Shown here piece after piece: positions 16,003 to 24,045 of a stretch of DNA of 38,112 nucleotides. The notes under the pieces are model-generated. The model made no database searches. It was not told the DNA's origin and saw only the letters and a list, made by a program, of their open reading frames with translations. Source of the stretch: JBGSZX01 sp964640545 (lineage in GTDB: Bacteria > Bdellovibrionota > UBA2428). The stretch is from NCBI GenBank assembly GCA_964640545.1, contig CAZXHL010000015.1, positions 1 to 38,112 on the forward strand. Reading direction: 5' to 3'. Within the stretch, counting starts at the first letter, position 1; each line of letters begins with the position of its first letter. A program made the position numbers and the translations under genes.

Positions 16003-17059
16003 TTAAAGCTCCTTCTTTCGAGCAGAGTACCGGATATATGATCCAATCCTTTTTCGGACTTGGTAGTTTAACAAATTCGTCGCGATCTTCCTCTTTTTCG
16101 AAGAAAACGAGTAAAGATCCTCCTCCGCCGGCGCCACACGCCTTAAAAGCAGTAGCTCCTTTGGTTTTTGCCCATTTTTGAGCCTCTTTTAAGACCGGAG
16201 CATTCACCTTGCTGCCAAGTTTTTGGCGGTATTTCCATTCGTCATTGATGTGCCTGCCAATGGCCGTGAGATTCCCAGAAACGAGTGACTCTAACATTTT
16301 GCATGAGACAAAATGGATGTTCTCGATCGCATCACGAACCGATTTTTTTCCATCAATATAAGATTTATATACCGACCAGTTATTGATTCCCGAATGATGC
16401 GGTTTACCCGTGTAGATGAGGGCCATATGCCTTGCCATCTTCTTTGCAAAACTATACGGATGCCTGCGAACCTCACTTAAGGCTGGGCCCATATGAAAGG
16501 TAATCAATCCTCCAAACAATGCTGGAACATAATCTTGGTCACCAGCTGGGTGAGCAATCTCCACACTCTCAAGATCTCGTAGGATTTTTTGCAAAAGCCA
16601 GGGGTCCTTCTTTACAAATTCTTCTTTTCCAATGGCCTTACACCAAGCCACTCCCATCGCGACTCCGAGAGTAGATGACCCGCCAAGCCCTGAACCCGGA
16701 GGAACCTCACTTGATGTTTGAAGTTCAAAATGCCCCTGGTCCCAACCTGAGTTCTGTAAAAAATAGTAGGAGACCCTGGCAAGCCATCGAAGCGGGTGCT
16801 GACCGGTTGTCTCAGTTAGAGAATCTCGCAGCTCATCCAAACTCCTATAGCTTCGAGAACAATCATAGTCTTTCGATGTGATCTTAAGCTTAAAACCGTT
16901 GCCGTGCTTTACCTTGATCCGCGCATGCGCATAGAGTCGCAGGGCCATATGATTAAGGACCAAGCCTTGTTCAAAATTTAAATAGATCGGCCACAGATCA
17001 AGCGTGCCCCCAGAAAGATCAATACGGCACGGAGCCTTTGCCTCAAAAATTTCTTCCAC
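15992..17059 (-). CDS. GHMP kinase, HddA-like sugar kinase
   Basis: A 355-residue small-molecule kinase. Motif 1 is APCRIDLSGGTLDLWP near the N-terminus, motif 2 (ATP loop) is EVPPGSGLGGSSTLG, and motif 3 is KACGAGGGGSLLVFF near the C-terminus. The N-terminal 'RIDLSGGTLDL' and the overall length resemble D-glycero-alpha-D-manno-heptose-7-phosphate kinase (HddA) and related sugar kinases more than mevalonate or homoserine kinase. A surface polysaccharide or LPS precursor role is likely but not proven. It begins one base after the stop of the upstream membrane-protein gene and overlaps the downstream HAD gene by 11 bases. Confidence 0.85.
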   Translation of the reverse strand: MEEIFEAKAPCRIDLSGGTLDLWPIYLNFEQGLVLNHMALRLYAHARIKVKHGNGFKLKITSKDYDCSRSYRSLDELRDSLTETTGQHPLRWLARVSYYFLQNSGWDQGHFELQTSSEVPPGSGLGGSSTLGVAMGVAWCKAIGKEEFVKKDPWLLQKILRDLESVEIAHPAGDQDYVPALFGGLITFHMGPALSEVRRHPYSFAKKMARHMALIYTGKPHHSGINNWSVYKSYIDGKKSVRDAIENIHFVSCKMLESLVSGNLTAIGRHINDEWKYRQKLGSKVNAPVLKEAQKWAKTKGATAFKACGAGGGGSLLVFFEKEEDRDEFVKLPSPKKDWIIYPVLCSKEGALNDV

Positions 17060-17060
17060 G

Positions 17061-17963
17061 TTATAAGTTTATCCCTAGAACCTGCCCCAAGTACAGTGCT
17101 GTCGCTTCCGCCACCAAAACCATGACACAAGCTGCATAGAGAATCCCCGTTGCTGACTGTGTCGATCTCATATTCACCGTCTTCTGGATCATAAGAGCCA
17201 AAACCCAAGGCGCTATAACCCCCCAAAGAACTCTCATGCTCAAAAGAATCAACCCATAACTTCCAAGCCCCAACCAAAGATCACCCTCTAAGGAAAAAAC
17301 AGAGTGGTTCGGGTTCAGCTGTAGCAGAAACTCCGTGTTGGAAATGTCGTCCCCAAGGGGCCTGCCCATCGCATCGACAGCGCTACCAACCCCATCTCCT
17401 AGAAATCTCTGCGACAACGAATACCCGACCTCCAGCGTTTTCACTATGAGACCCGCGAACAGAAACTTCATCACACGCTTTAGCTCAACAATATGCATCC
17501 CCGGAACATTGAGATACCAATGCCCCAGAAATTGACCCGCAAAAAATCCACCCAGCAAAAGCCCCGAAGAATAGGTATTGAGAATCGCCGGAAAAGCTCC
17601 CGACTGCGCGCTCAACTGCGCCCCGGCGAGCAAGATCGGAGCAAGCAGCATAACGGCAAAGCCTGCAAAGCGTCCCCAGACCGCATAGACACTGGTATAA
17701 AGTTGAAATCCGCCGACAAGCATCGCCAAGGAAAAGAGGGCCCCCCACTGTCTTGAGAAATCCGGCTCCGATCCCAGCCCCGACGATAACGGCTCAAGAT
17801 CGGCACTCCAAAGCATGATGGCCGCGGTCAGCCCCAAGCCCCATGCGAAACGTGCCGCAATTTTGACGAATTTCTCGGACGACTCAGTCCTGCGAACAAA
17901 AACAACGCCGACTAATAATCCCCAGGTTAAACGAAAGAGCAATTCAAATCCTAGCAGTGCCAT
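17061..17963 (-). CDS. polytopic inner-membrane protein, about eight helices
   Basis: A 300-residue hydrophobic protein with about eight membrane helices: near residues 3-23, 37-55, 73-94, 98-117, 126-150, 166-185, 230-262 and 274-296. A conserved-looking stretch, FLGHWYLNVPGMHIVELKR, lies after helix five; its His and Trp could bind a cofactor. I do not recognise the family. It is the first gene of the minus-strand operon with the GHMP kinase and HAD phosphatase. It is divergent from the Fe-S oxidoreductase gene, with only 32 bases between the two starts. Link to either neighbour (sugar metabolism or quinone electron transfer) is open. Confidence 0.7.
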   Translation of the reverse strand: MALLGFELLFRLTWGLLVGVVFVRRTESSEKFVKIAARFAWGLGLTAAIMLWSADLEPLSSGLGSEPDFSRQWGALFSLAMLVGGFQLYTSVYAVWGRFAGFAVMLLAPILLAGAQLSAQSGAFPAILNTYSSGLLLGGFFAGQFLGHWYLNVPGMHIVELKRVMKFLFAGLIVKTLEVGYSLSQRFLGDGVGSAVDAMGRPLGDDISNTEFLLQLNPNHSVFSLEGDLWLGLGSYGLILLSMRVLWGVIAPWVLALMIQKTVNMRSTQSATGILYAACVMVLVAEATALYLGQVLGINL

Positions 17964-17995
17964 GATACTTTATACTTATAGCAGGAGGAAGCACC

Positions 17996-20062
17996 TTGGA
18001 ACACAGCGCGATGCCATCAAATTTTTTCTCAAACCTACACCTAAGCTTTGATCTAAGGTTTTTCTTTGTTGTATTTTGTATCGCGGTCTTGGGAAGCTGG
18101 GCCTTCAAGCGTTATTACCGACTCTGGAAGATCATGAAGATCAGCAAACCGGAGACAACTCCTGGCGGCTTTATGAAAGGCATTGGCGAGAGAATCTACC
18201 TCGTTCTTCGCAACGTCATTGGCCACGGCAAACTTTTAAAAGACAAAAGCCAAGGTATTGCCCACGCGATGATCTTTTTCGGCTTTATCATTCTCACAAT
18301 AGGAACGGGCGAGCACATCATCGAAGGCCTAGTGCGCGGATTCTCGCTAAAATTTCTTGGGTCACTATACGGATACCTCACCCTCGCTCAAGATATCGCG
18401 CAATGGGTGGTCGTTGCCGCTGTCACTTGGTTTATGTTCAGACGGGTCATCCTGAAACCAGCCCGCATGCAAGGCAATCCGGCCCATCACAAAGACGGCA
18501 TGACGGTTCTCTATTACACCGGCGCTCACATGCTGGCTGACATTCTGACCTTCACGTTTTTAGTTTATGCCAATGACCCTCACGGAATGGCCGTATGGAG
18601 GCCACTCTCAAGTGAGCTTGCGACCCTGATTCCAAACTCTCTCAACGCTGAAACCGCAACAAGCATTGGCTGGTTCTTTTGGTCTATCCACGTTCTTACC
18701 GTATTTCTTTTCCTCGGATACATTCCAAAATCAAAACACCTTCACGTCTTCACTGCCGGACCGAATATATTTTTATCTCGCCTTGGAGCTCGTGGCGCAC
18801 TCTCCACAATCAACTTCGAAGACGAGACCCAAACCACTTTTGGTGTTGGAAAAGTAAACGAGTTTACCTGGAAAGATATTCTTGATGTCTTTTCTTGTAC
18901 GGCTTGCGGGAGGTGTGTGGAGTTCTGTCCAACGGCAACAACAGGGAAACCATTGAAGCCAATGAAGCTAATACTCGACATTAAAGAATACGCACTCGCC
19001 TACTCTGAGAAGATCGCCGCAACTCCCGAAGGCCAGGAGGCAGATGTTCCCAAGTTGATTTCCGAAGAAACAGGAATTTCCATGGACACTGTTTGGGCGT
19101 GTACAACTTGCGCGGCGTGTGTCGAGGCCTGCCCTGTTATGATTGAACACGTCGACAAAATCGTAGACATGAGACGCTCGTTAGTTCTTATGGAAGGCTC
19201 AATGCCTGCCGAGCTACAAACCTCTTTTACAAACTGGGAAAGACAAAGCAATCCATGGGGAATGCCACAGGATTCTCGTGATGCCTGGGTACAGGATCTC
19301 CAAGTTCCTCGACTCGCAGACAACCCGAAAGCCGAATACCTTTTCTACGTAGGCTGTGCCGGGAGTTTCAACGATCGAAATAAAGGAATCTCTACCGCCT
19401 TCGTCAAAATTCTGCAGAAAGCCGGCGTAGACTTTGCGATCCTTGGCAAAGAAGAACTTTGTAACGGAGAAACAGCTAGACGTGCAGGAAACGAATACCT
19501 CGCAAAAATGATGGTTGACGCAAACATCGCAGTTCTCAAGCAATACGATGTGAAAAAAATTCTCACCACATGTCCACATTGTTTCAACTCTCTTAAGAAT
19601 GAGTATCCTGAATTTGGATTTAAGGCGGAAAGCGTCCGCCACCATTCTGAATTCATCAACGACCTGTTGAAACAGGGCAGAATCAGCGTCACTCAAGAGG
19701 CGGAAAGCACTCGTATCGCCTTCCACGACTCTTGCTACCTTGGCAGATATAATGAGATTTACGAAGAGCCTCGTGAAGCTCTTCGCGCCATCGGCAATGT
19801 TGAAGTCGTTGAAATGCCTCGAAACAGAAGCAAGGGAATGTGCTGTGGTGCCGGTGGAGCTCGCATGTGGATGGAAGAAACTATCGGCAAGCGAATCAAC
19901 GTTGAGAGAGTTGAAGAAGCTCTCGATCAGAAGCCGGACGTGATTGCTGCCGGATGTCCTTTCTGCCAGGTAATGCTTTCTGACGGGGTCACAGAGAAGA
20001 AGAAAGAAGATAACGTTGCAGTGAAGGACCTAGCAGAGATCATTGCGGACCGTCTGGCTTAG
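17996..20062 (+). CDS. membrane Fe-S oxidoreductase (EMO/HdrD-like)
   Basis: A 688-residue respiratory-type protein. The N-terminal 250 residues have about five membrane helices of the nitrate reductase gamma (cytochrome b) type. Two [4Fe-4S] motifs follow: CTACGRCVEFCP (about residue 300) and CTTCAACVEACPV (about 368). Then come two CCG (heterodisulfide reductase) domains. The first has YVGCAGSFN, ELCNGET and TTCPHC; the second has HDSCYLG, MCCGAGGARMW and GCPFC. This order matches the DUF224 proteins thought to pass electrons from ETF to menaquinone. The TTG at 17996 is taken as start because AGGAGG lies seven bases upstream; the ATG at 18011 is too far from it. A strong terminator follows. 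Confidence 0.92.
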   Translation: MEHSAMPSNFFSNLHLSFDLRFFFVVFCIAVLGSWAFKRYYRLWKIMKISKPETTPGGFMKGIGERIYLVLRNVIGHGKLLKDKSQGIAHAMIFFGFIILTIGTGEHIIEGLVRGFSLKFLGSLYGYLTLAQDIAQWVVVAAVTWFMFRRVILKPARMQGNPAHHKDGMTVLYYTGAHMLADILTFTFLVYANDPHGMAVWRPLSSELATLIPNSLNAETATSIGWFFWSIHVLTVFLFLGYIPKSKHLHVFTAGPNIFLSRLGARGALSTINFEDETQTTFGVGKVNEFTWKDILDVFSCTACGRCVEFCPTATTGKPLKPMKLILDIKEYALAYSEKIAATPEGQEADVPKLISEETGISMDTVWACTTCAACVEACPVMIEHVDKIVDMRRSLVLMEGSMPAELQTSFTNWERQSNPWGMPQDSRDAWVQDLQVPRLADNPKAEYLFYVGCAGSFNDRNKGISTAFVKILQKAGVDFAILGKEELCNGETARRAGNEYLAKMMVDANIAVLKQYDVKKILTTCPHCFNSLKNEYPEFGFKAESVRHHSEFINDLLKQGRISVTQEAESTRIAFHDSCYLGRYNEIYEEPREALRAIGNVEVVEMPRNRSKGMCCGAGGARMWMEETIGKRINVERVEEALDQKPDVIAAGCPFCQVMLSDGVTEKKKEDNVAVKDLAEIIADRLA

Positions 20063-20104
20063 TCGCCCAGCTAGCAAATACATTTTTTATTCAGAAAATA
20101 TAAA

Positions 20105-20141
20105 AAAGGCCGCTTCCTCAAGAACAGAGGAGGCGGCCTTT
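20105..20141. terminator. bidirectional rho-independent terminator
   Basis: A 15-pair stem (20105-20119 with 20127-20141, one G-T pair) closes a seven-base loop, AAGAACA. On the minus strand the stem is followed by six T. On the plus strand it ends in TTTAA. It lies between the convergent Fe-S gene and the small secreted-protein operon and can serve both. Confidence 0.9.
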
Positions 20142-20179
20142 AAGCAGGATCTTAGGTAGCTTACTAGGCTTTCAGAGAA

Positions 20180-20653
20180 TCAACCGCAAGTCGTCACAGT
20201 AACTTCGGAGCACTTCAAATTCATAGTTTGCTCGTCTCCAGTAGGCGAAACAAAAATTGCCTTAATTTCCGTTGAGGCTTCAGCACGTTCACGAAATCTC
20301 TCGCGATCGCATGGAATATACTCAACCGTTTCTGCTATGAACTTGTTAGAGACTATCTTTAGTAAGTAAGAATCTTCCGAAGTTTCACCGTAGATAGTTT
20401 TTTTTGTAAGAAGCACTGTGTTTTCTAAAACTCCGCCAGACTCTGCAACATATCTCGTGGATACTTCTTGGATGTCCTTTAGATCTTTAGGATCCATTGC
20501 CGCCACACTCTTTTTAATCACGACAAGATTATACATGTCGTAGGCGACTTCTTTGTCTTGGCCCAAAGTTCCAACACAGCTTGTTGTCCAAGAACCCGCT
20601 TGGGCTCCTGAACTTAACAAGGCCGAAAGAATCAAAAGTTTCGGGAGTTTCAT
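20180..20653 (-). CDS. small secreted hypothetical protein
   Basis: A 157-residue exported protein with a signal peptide (KLLILSALLSSGAQA, cleavage before GSWTT). Four cysteines remain after cleavage (in TTSCVG, IPCDRE, LKCSEV and TTCG), enough for two disulfides. The rest is mixed beta/charged, with no motif I can name. The ATG at 20653 has AGGG six bases upstream; the TTG two codons earlier is less well placed. It follows the duplicated-domain gene by 15 bases in the same transcript. Confidence 0.75.
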   Translation of the reverse strand: MKLPKLLILSALLSSGAQAGSWTTSCVGTLGQDKEVAYDMYNLVVIKKSVAAMDPKDLKDIQEVSTRYVAESGGVLENTVLLTKKTIYGETSEDSYLLKIVSNKFIAETVEYIPCDRERFRERAEASTEIKAIFVSPTGDEQTMNLKCSEVTVTTCG

Positions 20654-20668
20654 GTTCAACCCTAATTC

Positions 20669-21187
20669 TTAGTAACGACGAGAGTGTTGGATTTCACAGC
20701 TGTCTGGGAAAGTAGCTTCTTCAACACACGCGTTCATCGCCATAGCTCTAGCTTCAATCAAAGTTGGAGCTTCAGCGTAATAAGAGACTTGAGAGTTATC
20801 CGTTGTGTTTTTCACAAGCGCTTCAGCTCCAGCCGTCGCTCCACGAAGAGAGACTTCAACTGTGTTTCCGTTACGGTTAGTGACGATGTCCACAGAGAAT
20901 CCACCACGGTTAACTGAATCTCGTTCACACTGAGCTGCAGAGCAGTTGCTAGCGAAAGTTGCTTCAGAGGCACATGCGTTTGAGGCCACAGATTCAGCAC
21001 GAAGTTGGCTATCAGCTCTAGCAATGTATGACTTCATTGAGAAGTTGGATGTGTTTTTTACGACACAAGCGTAGTCACTATTGCGGTAGTTGCCACCACC
21101 GTAGCCAGGACTAGGAGCTTTACTTCCAGCAGCAAAAGAGGGAGCGGTTAGAACGAGGGCTGTCATAGCCATTAAATTTTTCAACAT
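20669..21187 (-). CDS. secreted protein with tandem duplicated Cys domain
   Basis: A 172-residue exported protein with a signal peptide (MAMTALVLTAPSFA). Two related units of about 50 residues are visible. The first runs from YACVVKNTSNFS to NACASEATFASNC; the second from AEALVKNTTDNS to NACVEEATFPDSC. Shared features are VKNT, a central A-rich helix, and NAC..EATF...C. Four to six cysteines suggest disulfide stabilisation. The family is unknown to me; it resembles short DUF4189-like surface or periplasmic domains only loosely. The ATG at 21187 has GGAGG ten bases upstream, and a good promoter lies at 21224-21252. Confidence 0.8.
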   Translation of the reverse strand: MLKNLMAMTALVLTAPSFAAGSKAPSPGYGGGNYRNSDYACVVKNTSNFSMKSYIARADSQLRAESVASNACASEATFASNCSAAQCERDSVNRGGFSVDIVTNRNGNTVEVSLRGATAGAEALVKNTTDNSQVSYYAEAPTLIEARAMAMNACVEEATFPDSCEIQHSRRY

Positions 21188-21223
21188 TTAGATATCCTCC
21201 AGATAGGTTTCGCGTTTAAGGGG

Positions 21224-21252
21224 GATATACTGCGACGCGTCATGAATGTAAA
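21224..21252 (-). promoter_or_regulatory. sigma70-type promoter for the duplicated-domain gene
   Basis: On the minus strand TTTACA (21252-21247) and TATATC (21229-21224) are separated by exactly 17 bases. The predicted start is near 21217, about 30 bases before the ATG, which leaves room for the GGAGG site. Confidence 0.6.
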
Positions 21253-21272
21253 GGGAAAAATGTTGCGGGGCG

Positions 21273-22202
21273 CTATCTACCTAAGGCCTCGAAAACAATA
21301 CGCCCTTCTGGGGTTTCCTTGTTGATAGAGCCCAAAAGCGCCTCTTCAGCCGCAAAAATCTCGTCCGAATCAAGCTTCTTAGCAGCATCATGGGCCGAGG
21401 CCAAAAGCTGCTTCAAATCATCTACACTTCTCACATCTAACTTTCTGATGTTGGAAATATCGAACATTTCCCTCAAGACAGGCACCGATGAATCATCACC
21501 AACGGAAGCCAGAGCTACCGCAGTATTCCATCTAACCTCTAAGTCTTCGTCCTCAAGCAAAGCTTTCACTTTGTCGATGGGAGGATTTTTGGATTTTTGT
21601 ACGAGAAACGTCGCCGCAATTTTACGAAACGATGGATCTTTATCTTCGAGCCAAGATTCCACGACAGCGTAGCTCTCTTGGTAATCAGATCCGGATCCTG
21701 GTCCCTCTCCCAATTCGGCGTCAACAACAGCGCGGCCCAAAAGCTCCAGGTAAGACCAAGCTGCAAAAAATCTAATTTCTTCACTAGCGTCAGAGAGGGA
21801 TTCTTTAACATGGGGAAGCATCGATGCTCCCGCAAATTGACCCAGGGTTAAAAGAACATATTTTTTAAACCTCAAATCGCTAGCGTGGTCCTTTTGAAGC
21901 TCGACCAAGGAAAGAAACAAATCATCCTTTTGTTCGCTGCTAACTTCGTCTTGCCACTCTCCACTTTGCTTCATTCGTTGTAGCTCTTGAGAGAGGGCAT
22001 ACACCGCCTGCCAGCGATCCCCAGAGGAACGGGCTTCTTTTACGGCCGCTATTCTAGACGGAATATCTTTAGGTTTATTTTCGAGAAGAGAGCCAACCAA
22101 ACTCCAGCTAGCCCAGCCTATGAAAATCACACACGGTAAAACAAAGAACATAAGCATATGAGAAACGGCTTGCGGTTTAGGGGCATTTGGAGGATTTGAC
22201 AT
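21273..22202 (-). CDS. membrane-anchored HEAT-repeat protein
   Basis: A 309-residue protein with one N-terminal membrane helix (LMFFVLPCVIFIGWASWSLV, residues 17-36) and a helical solenoid outside. PBS-lyase/HEAT-like repeats can be seen as EEIRFFAAWSYLELLG, PSFRKIAATFLVQK and LEVRWNTAVALASVGDD, spaced about 35-50 residues. HEAT repeats are usually protein-binding scaffolds. The topology (short cytoplasmic N-terminus) would place the solenoid in the periplasm. The start at 22202 is six bases downstream of a good -10 (22209-22214) and has at most a poor AAGG ribosome site, so the mRNA may be leaderless. Confidence 0.8.
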   Translation of the reverse strand: MSNPPNAPKPQAVSHMLMFFVLPCVIFIGWASWSLVGSLLENKPKDIPSRIAAVKEARSSGDRWQAVYALSQELQRMKQSGEWQDEVSSEQKDDLFLSLVELQKDHASDLRFKKYVLLTLGQFAGASMLPHVKESLSDASEEIRFFAAWSYLELLGRAVVDAELGEGPGSGSDYQESYAVVESWLEDKDPSFRKIAATFLVQKSKNPPIDKVKALLEDEDLEVRWNTAVALASVGDDSSVPVLREMFDISNIRKLDVRSVDDLKQLLASAHDAAKKLDSDEIFAAEEALLGSINKETPEGRIVFEALGR

Positions 22203-22208
22203 GATGCC

Positions 22209-22237
22209 TTTATCTTTGTGATTAGAGGCCCTGTCAA
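22209..22237 (-). promoter_or_regulatory. sigma70-type promoter directly abutting the HEAT-repeat gene
   Basis: On the minus strand a perfect TTGACA (22237-22232) and GATAAA (22214-22209) are 17 bases apart. The predicted start, about seven bases after the -10, falls on the ATG at 22202, which implies a leaderless transcript. Confidence 0.6.
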
Positions 22238-22350
22238 CCTCAAGTCAGAGTCATCATTTTCAAGAACTTAGAAGGAAATAGCCGGCTTTTCTCATAAAGA
22301 TTTAACCCCGAAAGACCGATCCAATGTCTATGACTGTGGGGAGACAAATC

Positions 22351-24021
22351 ATGGATGTAGTCAATATTCTGACTCGTTGGGGCCTCACTGTTTTATTACT
22401 TCTAAGCACTAGCACACAACACGCCCTCGCAAGCCAATCAAATTCAGGTAAGTGGATTATCAAACTTCGCAACAAAGAGAGCGTGCTGACTGGATATCAA
22501 ATCCAAAACACGAGTGAAAGATTAGCGTTCAAACAAAACACCAAGAAGACTGCGGGCAGACTCGTCGACAGGCATCTATCGAAGAAGAAAAACAATGTTG
22601 TCGAAAACATGGGCTTCCTCATCACAGAAGACCTCACAGACGAAGACCTCAAGCTTCTTGCAACTGATCCAGACGTTGCGTTCGTTGAGAAAGATATCAT
22701 TTGGAAAACGCAATCGGGCGACGCCGGCAGCAGCAGCTCGCTACCGTCGCACAACATGCAAAACCCTTGGCTTCAAGATGTGCTCGGATTTGCCAGTGAC
22801 AGCGCAGACCCTTACGTACAAAGTGATCAATCAGGCAACGTGATTGTAGCCGTTATCGATTCCGGCACAAAAATCGACCATCCATTCCTAAGACCGGCCC
22901 TTCAGGGAAATGCAGCAGAGATCAACGGCAGACCAGGTGTTGATGACGACAATAATGGATTCATTGACGACACCTATGGAGCCAACGCTATCACTCGCAA
23001 TGGCAGCTCTGACGAAAGTTACTCATCACATGGAACACACGTTTCGGGAATCGTTAAAACCGTGCGCGACCACGCCATTCAAATGTACCCACAAGCGAGG
23101 AAAGTCAGCATTCTTCCCGTTCGGTTCATAGGAGACAACGGCCAAGGCTCAACTGCCGCAGCGATTCTCGCACTCGAATACGCTGCTGCACGCGGAGCAA
23201 AAGTTGTGAACGCCTCTTGGGGAGCGAAAGGTTTTGAAAACTACTCTCAAGCTCTCTATGAAACCTTTGCACGACTATACCAGCTCGATATCGTGTTCAC
23301 TGTTGCAGCTGGAAATGCTGATGCTTCTGGGCCCAACAACAACGACAACATTCCAACCTTTCCCGCAAACTACAACATTCCTAGCCTGATTTCTGTAGCC
23401 TCAGTGTCGCCTTACTACTCTTACGGAAATGGAGGCGGCTACGGGCTGCAAGCCAACTCCATTTCGGCTTTCTCCAATTACGGGACTGAGAGCGTCGACA
23501 TCGCAGCACCAGGAGATTTTATCAACACCAATGGCGGTAACGGCAATGGAATTCTCAGCGCTTATTCCGGCTATGGCCCCTGGGGAAATCCCTACGTTAG
23601 AAAACAAGGGACTTCTATGGCAGCACCCGTTGTTGCCGGAATTGCGGGCGTGATTCGCGCTCTTAATCCCAACCTCAACGCCTATGAAACCAAGCAGCTG
23701 ATTATCAGCTCTTCCCGAAGAAATAGTGCTCTAAATGGATACATCCGAAATGCTGGTGTCGTACATGCAGTAACGGCATTTCAAGATGCATTCAACGCAA
23801 GCAACCGTACACAAAATCCTGGACTCCCAGGAAACCCTGTCATTGCAGGGGGAGAAGAAGGAGCCAAGCTGGGCGGCGGAGGCGGCTGCGCGAGCGTGAT
23901 GCCTGTCAACGGGAATGGTCCCGGTCCTTTTGGTGGAAACTCCCTCGGGCTCCTCGCATTTGCTTATGCGGTTACAGTTTTGATGAAGTCGATACGTCGC
24001 AAGAAAAATCAGCGCCTGTAA
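22351..24021 (+). CDS. subtilisin-family (S8) protease with GlyGly-CTERM-like tail
   Basis: A secreted serine protease of 556 residues from the ATG at 22351. That start is chosen because GGGGAG lies about eight bases upstream and a clean signal peptide follows (LTVLLLLSTSTQHALA); an ATG at 22324 lacks both. An inhibitor I9-type propeptide spans about 33-115. The catalytic triad is D170 (VIAVIDSGTK), H227 (SSHGTHVSG) and S422 (QGTSMAAPVVAG); NASWG supplies the substrate-binding region. The C-terminus has GGGGC, a Pro/Gly linker, FGGNSLGLLAF, a hydrophobic helix and SIRRKK. This is the plan of GlyGly-CTERM sorting signals cleaved by rhombosortase. Final location is therefore probably the cell surface or secreted after processing. 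Confidence 0.93.
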   Translation: MDVVNILTRWGLTVLLLLSTSTQHALASQSNSGKWIIKLRNKESVLTGYQIQNTSERLAFKQNTKKTAGRLVDRHLSKKKNNVVENMGFLITEDLTDEDLKLLATDPDVAFVEKDIIWKTQSGDAGSSSSLPSHNMQNPWLQDVLGFASDSADPYVQSDQSGNVIVAVIDSGTKIDHPFLRPALQGNAAEINGRPGVDDDNNGFIDDTYGANAITRNGSSDESYSSHGTHVSGIVKTVRDHAIQMYPQARKVSILPVRFIGDNGQGSTAAAILALEYAAARGAKVVNASWGAKGFENYSQALYETFARLYQLDIVFTVAAGNADASGPNNNDNIPTFPANYNIPSLISVASVSPYYSYGNGGGYGLQANSISAFSNYGTESVDIAAPGDFINTNGGNGNGILSAYSGYGPWGNPYVRKQGTSMAAPVVAGIAGVIRALNPNLNAYETKQLIISSSRRNSALNGYIRNAGVVHAVTAFQDAFNASNRTQNPGLPGNPVIAGGEEGAKLGGGGGCASVMPVNGNGPGPFGGNSLGLLAFAYAVTVLMKSIRRKKNQRL

Positions 24022-24032
24022 AAAAACTAAGC

Positions 24033-24038
24033 TATAAG
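24033..24038 (+). promoter_or_regulatory. -10-like TATAAG seven bases before the ThiB-like ATG
   Basis: TATAAG (five of six to consensus) ends seven bases before the ATG at 24046. No -35 is evident at 16-18 bases. It may drive the five-gene ABC operon, again with almost no leader. Confidence 0.3.
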
Positions 24039-24045
24039 AGTCTTC

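Noticed and set aside
20161..20179. Possible CRISPR or tandem direct repeats anywhere in the window
   Set aside because: I saw no regularly spaced repeats of 20 or more bases. The only long repeats are the inverted arms at 13772-13992.
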